Shown here in pieces: positions 60,094-64,000 of a stretch of 64,000 nt of DNA. The stretch covers positions 271,441,384 to 271,505,383 of the forward strand of contig CM060950.1 of NCBI GenBank assembly GCA_030765055.1, given 5' to 3'. The position numbers were made by a program, and so were the translations under genes. The stretch's first letter is position 1. Each line of letters begins with the position of its first letter. The notes under the pieces were generated by a model, which did no database searches, was not told the DNA's origin, and was given only the letters and a program-made list of their open reading frames with translations. The stretch comes from Mantis religiosa. Lineage: Eukaryota; Arthropoda; Insecta; Mantodea; Mantidae.

Positions 60094-61385
60094 CGAGGGT
60101 GAGTCAAATGAAAAGCATAAATATTTTTTTTAAATATTATTTATTTTGCAGAAGTGGTACAAAGCTGTATCACTTTTCAACATAATCTCCCGCACACTCA
60201 ATGCAAGTCCTCCAGCGCTTAGAAAGTGCATAAATGCCTTTAGAAAAAAAAAAAAATCTTTTGGTAGTCCGCGCAACCACTCATGCACCGCTTGGCGTAC
60301 CTCTTCATCGCAACGGAACTTCTTTCCTCCCATTACATCTTTGAGTGGTCCAATCATATGGAAATCACTTGGGGCAAGGTCTGGTGAGTATGGTGGATGA
60401 GAAAGGCACTCAAAATGCAGGTCTGTGATTGTTGCAAAAGTTGTACGTGCAGTGTGGGTCCTTGTACTGTCACGTTGCAAAAGGACACCTGCTGACAGCA
60501 ATCCACGTCGCTTGGACTTGTTTGTAGGCCGCAGATGATATTTTAGGAGATCTGTATGTGATGCAGTGATGACAGTGGTCCCTCCAGGCACGTAATGCTC
60601 CAAAATTATGCCTTTCTCGTCCAGAAGAGAGTCAGTATAAACTTCCCTGCTGATGGTTCGGTTCGAAACTTCTTTGGTTTTGGTGATGAGCGATGGCGCC
60701 ATTGCTTGCTCGCTCTCTTCGTCTCCGGTTGATGGAAGTGAATCCAGGTTTCGTTGACAGTAACGATTCTTGCAAGGAAGCCATCGAGTTCCAGTTCAAA
60801 GCGCCGAAGAAGTTCTTCACAAGCATCAACACGTTCTCTCATTTCAGGAGTCAGCTGCCATGGCACCGATCTTGCAGACACTTTGTGAAACTGGAGCACA
60901 TCATGCACAGTGTGGTGTGCTGACCCATGACTAATCTGTAAACATGCTGCAATGTCACTGAGTGTCACTCGGCGATTTTCCTTCACTATGGCTTCAACTG
61001 CTGCAATGTTCTGTGGAGTCACAACTCGTGCCTGACCTGGACGTGGAGCATCTTCCACTGAAGTCACACCGTTTGTGAACTTCCTACTCCATTCGTAGAC
61101 TTGCTGCTGTGACAAACATGCATCACCGAACTGAACCGTCATTCGTCGATGAATTTCCTAGTGCTTCACACCTTCATTACGCAAAAACCGAATAACAGAA
61201 CGTTATTCATCCCTGGTGCAAGTCGCAAGTGGTGATACTGTGACGGTATGTGTGCGTCTGCACTATGCTGCCACCTACAGGCCATTATGCACGCTGTTTT
61301 TAGCGCACTTACCAACTTACAGGATAACGCCGCGAGATTTCGATTTGTTATTACAAATTTAAGGTTTTCATTTGACTCACCCTCG
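60094..61385 (-). mobile_element. Full-length mariner element with TIRs and TA duplication
   Basis: 1292 bp, bounded by CGAGGGTGAGTCAAATGAAA and its inverse, with TA at 60092-60093 and 61386-61387. Size, ends and TA target are typical of mariner. The transposase is on the minus strand and broken. Confidence 0.95.
60130..61200 (-). pseudogene. mariner transposase pseudogene
   Basis: Minus strand, N-terminus to the right. Upstream of the first Met of the open frame (61142) homologous sequence continues (RFLRNEGVKH), cut by a TAG. Helix-turn-helix regions follow (CLSQQQVYEWSRKF, PGQARVVTP, VTLSDIAACLQISHGSAHHT). The catalytic DD34D set: the first Asp, normally in TxDETW, is Asn (IVTVNETWIHFH, codon AAC); the second is kept in LLQRDSTRTHTA; the third in YSPDLAPSDFH. 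A frameshift near 60610-60700 separates the first Asp from the other two. PKDFFFFLKAF includes an expanded run of Ts near 60242. Frameshift, stop and the D-to-N change make it inactive. Confidence 0.93.
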
Positions 61386-61387
61386 TA

Positions 61388-61630
61388 TATCTACCGTCCA
61401 TGTGTCCCACATTTCTTTCGCTTTGTAGTTAACATACGGTGGGTAGACTTCACCTGAGGCATTACGATATATCACTACAAAAATTGAAGCTTTCATAAAA
61501 ATTGTTTCTCATTTCGAAGTATTTACGTACACTTTTGCGTGGAATCTGTTAAATCGGGGTCGCCAATTAGGCGAGTGTCGTCATTATTGAAAATGTTCTT
61601 CCTGGAAAGATTTTACGCTTCCTTCTTTTG
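61388..61630. other. No recognised feature
   Basis: Short AT-rich interval. Confidence 0.5.
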
Positions 61631-61631
61631 G

Positions 61632-61925
61632 TCATCTAAAATTTCCTAGAACCTCGTCTTCCACTAAAGCTCTGCTCTTTTTAAAATTGTTACGGCATCC
61701 GTGCGTCAAAGACTTCCAATAGCGTTGTATAAACTTCTGCCCAGCGTTTTGCAGGAAACATTTTCTTAAAATCTCTCTTTCAGAGCTAGCCATGCTCGAT
61801 TTCACAATATATCGTAAATCAAGTGGTGTAGCTGGTAATCCAGTGTCGCACAATTTCACGATATGGTTAATAAAAGATCCATCTTCTTCCGGAGTAAAGG
61901 CGCACGTAGAAACGAGTAGTTCCAC
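61632..61925 (-). pseudogene. Possible Tigger/CENP-B-type DNA-binding fragment
   Basis: A 97-codon frame with FTPEEDGSFINHIVKLCDTG, LPATPLDLRYIV, NAGQKFIQRYWKSLT and KKSRALVEDEVLGNF. The spacing resembles the CENP-B/Tc5-type helix-turn-helix of pogo/Tigger transposases, where a G-x-x-W/F-x-x-x-F-x-x-R-H segment is followed by a K-S/T-R-A block. The DDE core is not found. Start Met is probably not the original one. Moderate confidence; a domain search would settle it. Confidence 0.5.
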
Positions 61926-61929
61926 TCAT

Positions 61930-62350
61930 CGTTGCATATAACGTCCAGTTTCAGTATTATAGTGCTGCGAGGTATTTTATCTTTTTCTGAAGCTTGTTTT
62001 TGACTTATTTTTTCACCAATTTCACTAAACATAACTGCAGTTTTTCAGCAGTGTAGGGACACATGAAAGACCCGCTATTTTTTTCTACACTTGTTTGAAC
62101 TCATTGATATTTACGTCAAATAGACGATCCTACAAATCAACAAAAGTATTCCCCATAAGACACATTATTAAGAAAGAATTGAAATCATGCACAAGGTTTG
62201 GGGTAAAACTATAGTCAAACATACACCTTTGACCACAGTTATGAATTAAGTTGCAAATGATATTTAATTTTAAGGAAACTTTTAACTCCTCAGGAAATTT
62301 ATATGACATATTTCTGTATTAAGTACTTTATGAAGTATTGCAAACAGGCA
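61930..62350. other. No recognised feature
   Basis: AT-rich; possibly more of the preceding transposon, too decayed to read. Confidence 0.45.
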
Positions 62351-62354
62351 ATAT

Positions 62355-62495
62355 AATGAGTCAATTGGAGAATTTAATGTCAGGAAGGCACGTTGACCAT
62401 GGTAGCTCAAGGGTCAGAGCAACCGGACGGAAACCAGTAGATCCGTGGTTCAAATCCCGGCCATGGCATTGAATTTTTCAGTTGGCTCTAATTAA
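62355..62495 (+). repeat. Family C tRNA-like SINE, partial copy
   Basis: Forward copy of the tRNA-like half of the array unit: TGAGTCAATTGGAGAATTTA, then a cloverleaf-like stretch (62397-62467) with D stem GCTC/GAGC, loop ACGGAAA, and T arm CCG-T-GG/CCCGG that pairs fully if one T is bulged. Confidence 0.75.
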
Positions 62496-62772
62496 TCAAA
62501 AATCACCCATATACCGGAGTAGTGTATTTAAAAGGATTAATTCTTTAAGTATTAATTCCTCAATATAAAAAAGGCTATCATGTGTTTACAGGTAGTCTTA
62601 CCTGAATGTCAGCACGGAACAAAACACCCAGTATTTTACATACTAAGCCTTGCTATAGCTTAACAACTACGCGCATTTACACTATTGTGCCGGTGGTAGT
62701 CGATAAGGGTTATTGCGGATGGAAGCAATGGTTTAGCTACCATAGTGTGGTGCAAATATTTGACACTATAAT

Positions 62773-63350
62773 GTACGAGGGCTATTTCTGTAACGTCCAA
62801 TAGCATATAAATATAAGACAGTTCAAAGAAAACAATTATTTTATTACCAACATTTTTGTACACTTACACGTACTTTCAACGTAATCACCGTAAAGATTGA
62901 GACGTTTATCGTACCTGTGACAAATTTTGCAAGAGCCTGTTCAAAAGATTTTGCCGCCAATGATTTAAAATGAGCATTGACTTTGTTTTGAAAATGAATC
63001 GATTCTTTTTATTGTCGTTTTGTTTCCGGTGTGTCGTATTGGATCCAAGTGCCATTTCCAGTAATAACTGATTTCAAAAAGGTCTCCTCTTCATCGTGAT
63101 AACTGCCAAGGTAGTTCAAAGCTGACCGTTATCACGATGAAGGAGAGAACTTTTTGAAGTCAATTGTTACTGGAGCTGAAACATGGATCCAGCACGACAT
63201 ATCAGAAACACGACAATCACAACAATGGATGCATCTTCAAAACAACGTCAATGCTCATTTGAAATAATTGGCGGCAACATTTTCTGAAGAGGGTGATACA
63301 AAGTTTGTACACAATTACGATAAATGTGTTAATCGGAAATGATTTTTCAT
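62773..63350. mobile_element. Fold-back of two mariner-like remnants
   Basis: A minus-oriented fragment (62773-63103) and a plus-oriented one (63128-63350) face away from a 24-bp spacer. Both begin in the block before the first catalytic Asp: plus reads FLKSIVTGAETWIQHD (Asp to Ala), minus reads VITGNGTWIQYD (Asp to Asn, Glu to Gly). Both then jump to the C-terminal region, so they share an internal deletion of the other two catalytic residues. TACGAGGGCTATTTCTGTAA at 62774 looks like a mariner end. The arms are diverged. Confidence 0.72.
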
Positions 63351-63420
63351 GCTGTATTTGAGGCATTGTTTATTCGTACGTGTAAGAATAATTCTACCGT
63401 TTAGTACTCGGATAAACATG

Positions 63421-63690
63421 TGAACCGTGAAGGCGGTGAGTACCGCAGCCGATTGTACATCCCGAAAACGGATGCAATGAAAGAAATTGTGGGTACATTA
63501 AATGAGAGGCAGAAGAGGAAGCACCGTGGTAGAAAAGCAACTACCACAACATTCGCTTACCCATCCGCGGACACCAAGGAAAATCTTTTGGTCACTGAAA
63601 TATCATTGGAAACCAACCTAGGACCTCAAGAGTGCGAGTCCCACAAGTCACCACTAGGCCACCTCACTCGGTGCCTTAGGTTATAGAGTA
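63421..63690 (-). repeat. SINE-like repeat, family G
   Basis: Read on the minus strand it starts near 63680 with CACCGAGTGAGGTGGCCTAG (A-box-like), GGACTCGCACTCTTGAGGTC, and a degraded B box (AGGTTGGTTTCC). The 88-codon plus frame across it (63420-63686) is incidental. Confidence 0.55.
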
Positions 63691-63777
63691 ACACATATCC
63701 TGGTATTCTTGAAGCTGCCGTATATTTCAATCTTACTTTTCTTCAGTTCTTTTCCCAATTGTAAACCATTAGGACTG

Positions 63778-63780
<3 letters not shown>

Positions 63781-63857
<77 letters not shown>
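63781..63857. repeat. (TC)n microsatellite
   Basis: 77 bp of pure TC repeats. Confidence 0.98.
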
Positions 63858-63859
<2 letters not shown>

Positions 63860-64000
63860 GTTTGTCCATTTATCCATTTTAGTGTATCTTCCAACTGCTC
63901 GCAGGAATTCCATTTAGGCTGCTTGTACCGAATATTTCTGTGTTTTCCTAATTTTTATACCTCCGCGCCCTATAAAAGGATTGGTATTGTTATTACTTTG

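Overview
The window looks like a gene-poor, repeat-rich stretch of an animal nuclear genome, most likely an insect. It is AT-rich and has no operon-like packing. Almost every recognisable feature is a transposable element typical of insects: Ty3/Gypsy LTR retrotransposons, Jockey- and R1-type LINEs, mariner, piggyBac, hAT and Tigger-like DNA transposons, tRNA-derived SINEs, and long microsatellites. I found no host protein-coding gene I can defend. The species cannot be named from the sequence alone.

Layout. 1-3134: the right part of a Gypsy element with a large internal deletion (start of gag joined to integrase, then a complete 3' LTR). 3600-5100: a decayed R1-like LINE on the minus strand. 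5720-12352: SINEs of three families and an RNase H/zinc-knuckle LINE remnant. 13543-15291: an inverted array of six copies of a 313-bp unit, each with a tRNA-like cloverleaf, flanked by a 12-bp target duplication; this is the most unusual structure here. 15351-15786: an unclassified retroposon with 14-bp target duplications. 16039-17955: a decayed piggyBac element with repeated GGTACT hairpins. 18357-21957: SINEs, one split by a truncated Jockey LINE. 25893-28430: a SINE and another Jockey tail. 29640-40330: a probable hAT remnant that received a second, nearly full-length Gypsy element (32188-40161, AAAC duplications), which itself received a probable solo LTR (38887-39385). 43427-44305: about 880 bp of (ATT)n. 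45784-47241: two SINEs and a (GA)n tract. 49019-53743: a full-length but inactivated Jockey-like LINE with 12-bp target duplications and a SINE inside its reverse transcriptase. 57400-58345: hAT transposase C-terminus and a SINE. 60094-61385: a full-length mariner with TIRs but a broken transposase. 61632-61925: Tigger/CENP-B-like fragment. 62773-63350: two mariner remnants in a fold-back. 63421-63857: a SINE and a (TC)n tract.

Working together. No pathway is encoded. The relationships are parasitic and historical: SINEs would depend on LINE machinery such as the Jockey family, deleted Gypsy copies on intact relatives, and the nesting gives a relative order of insertions. Every transposase or reverse transcriptase examined carries stops, frameshifts or catalytic substitutions, so the window appears to hold no autonomous mobile element.
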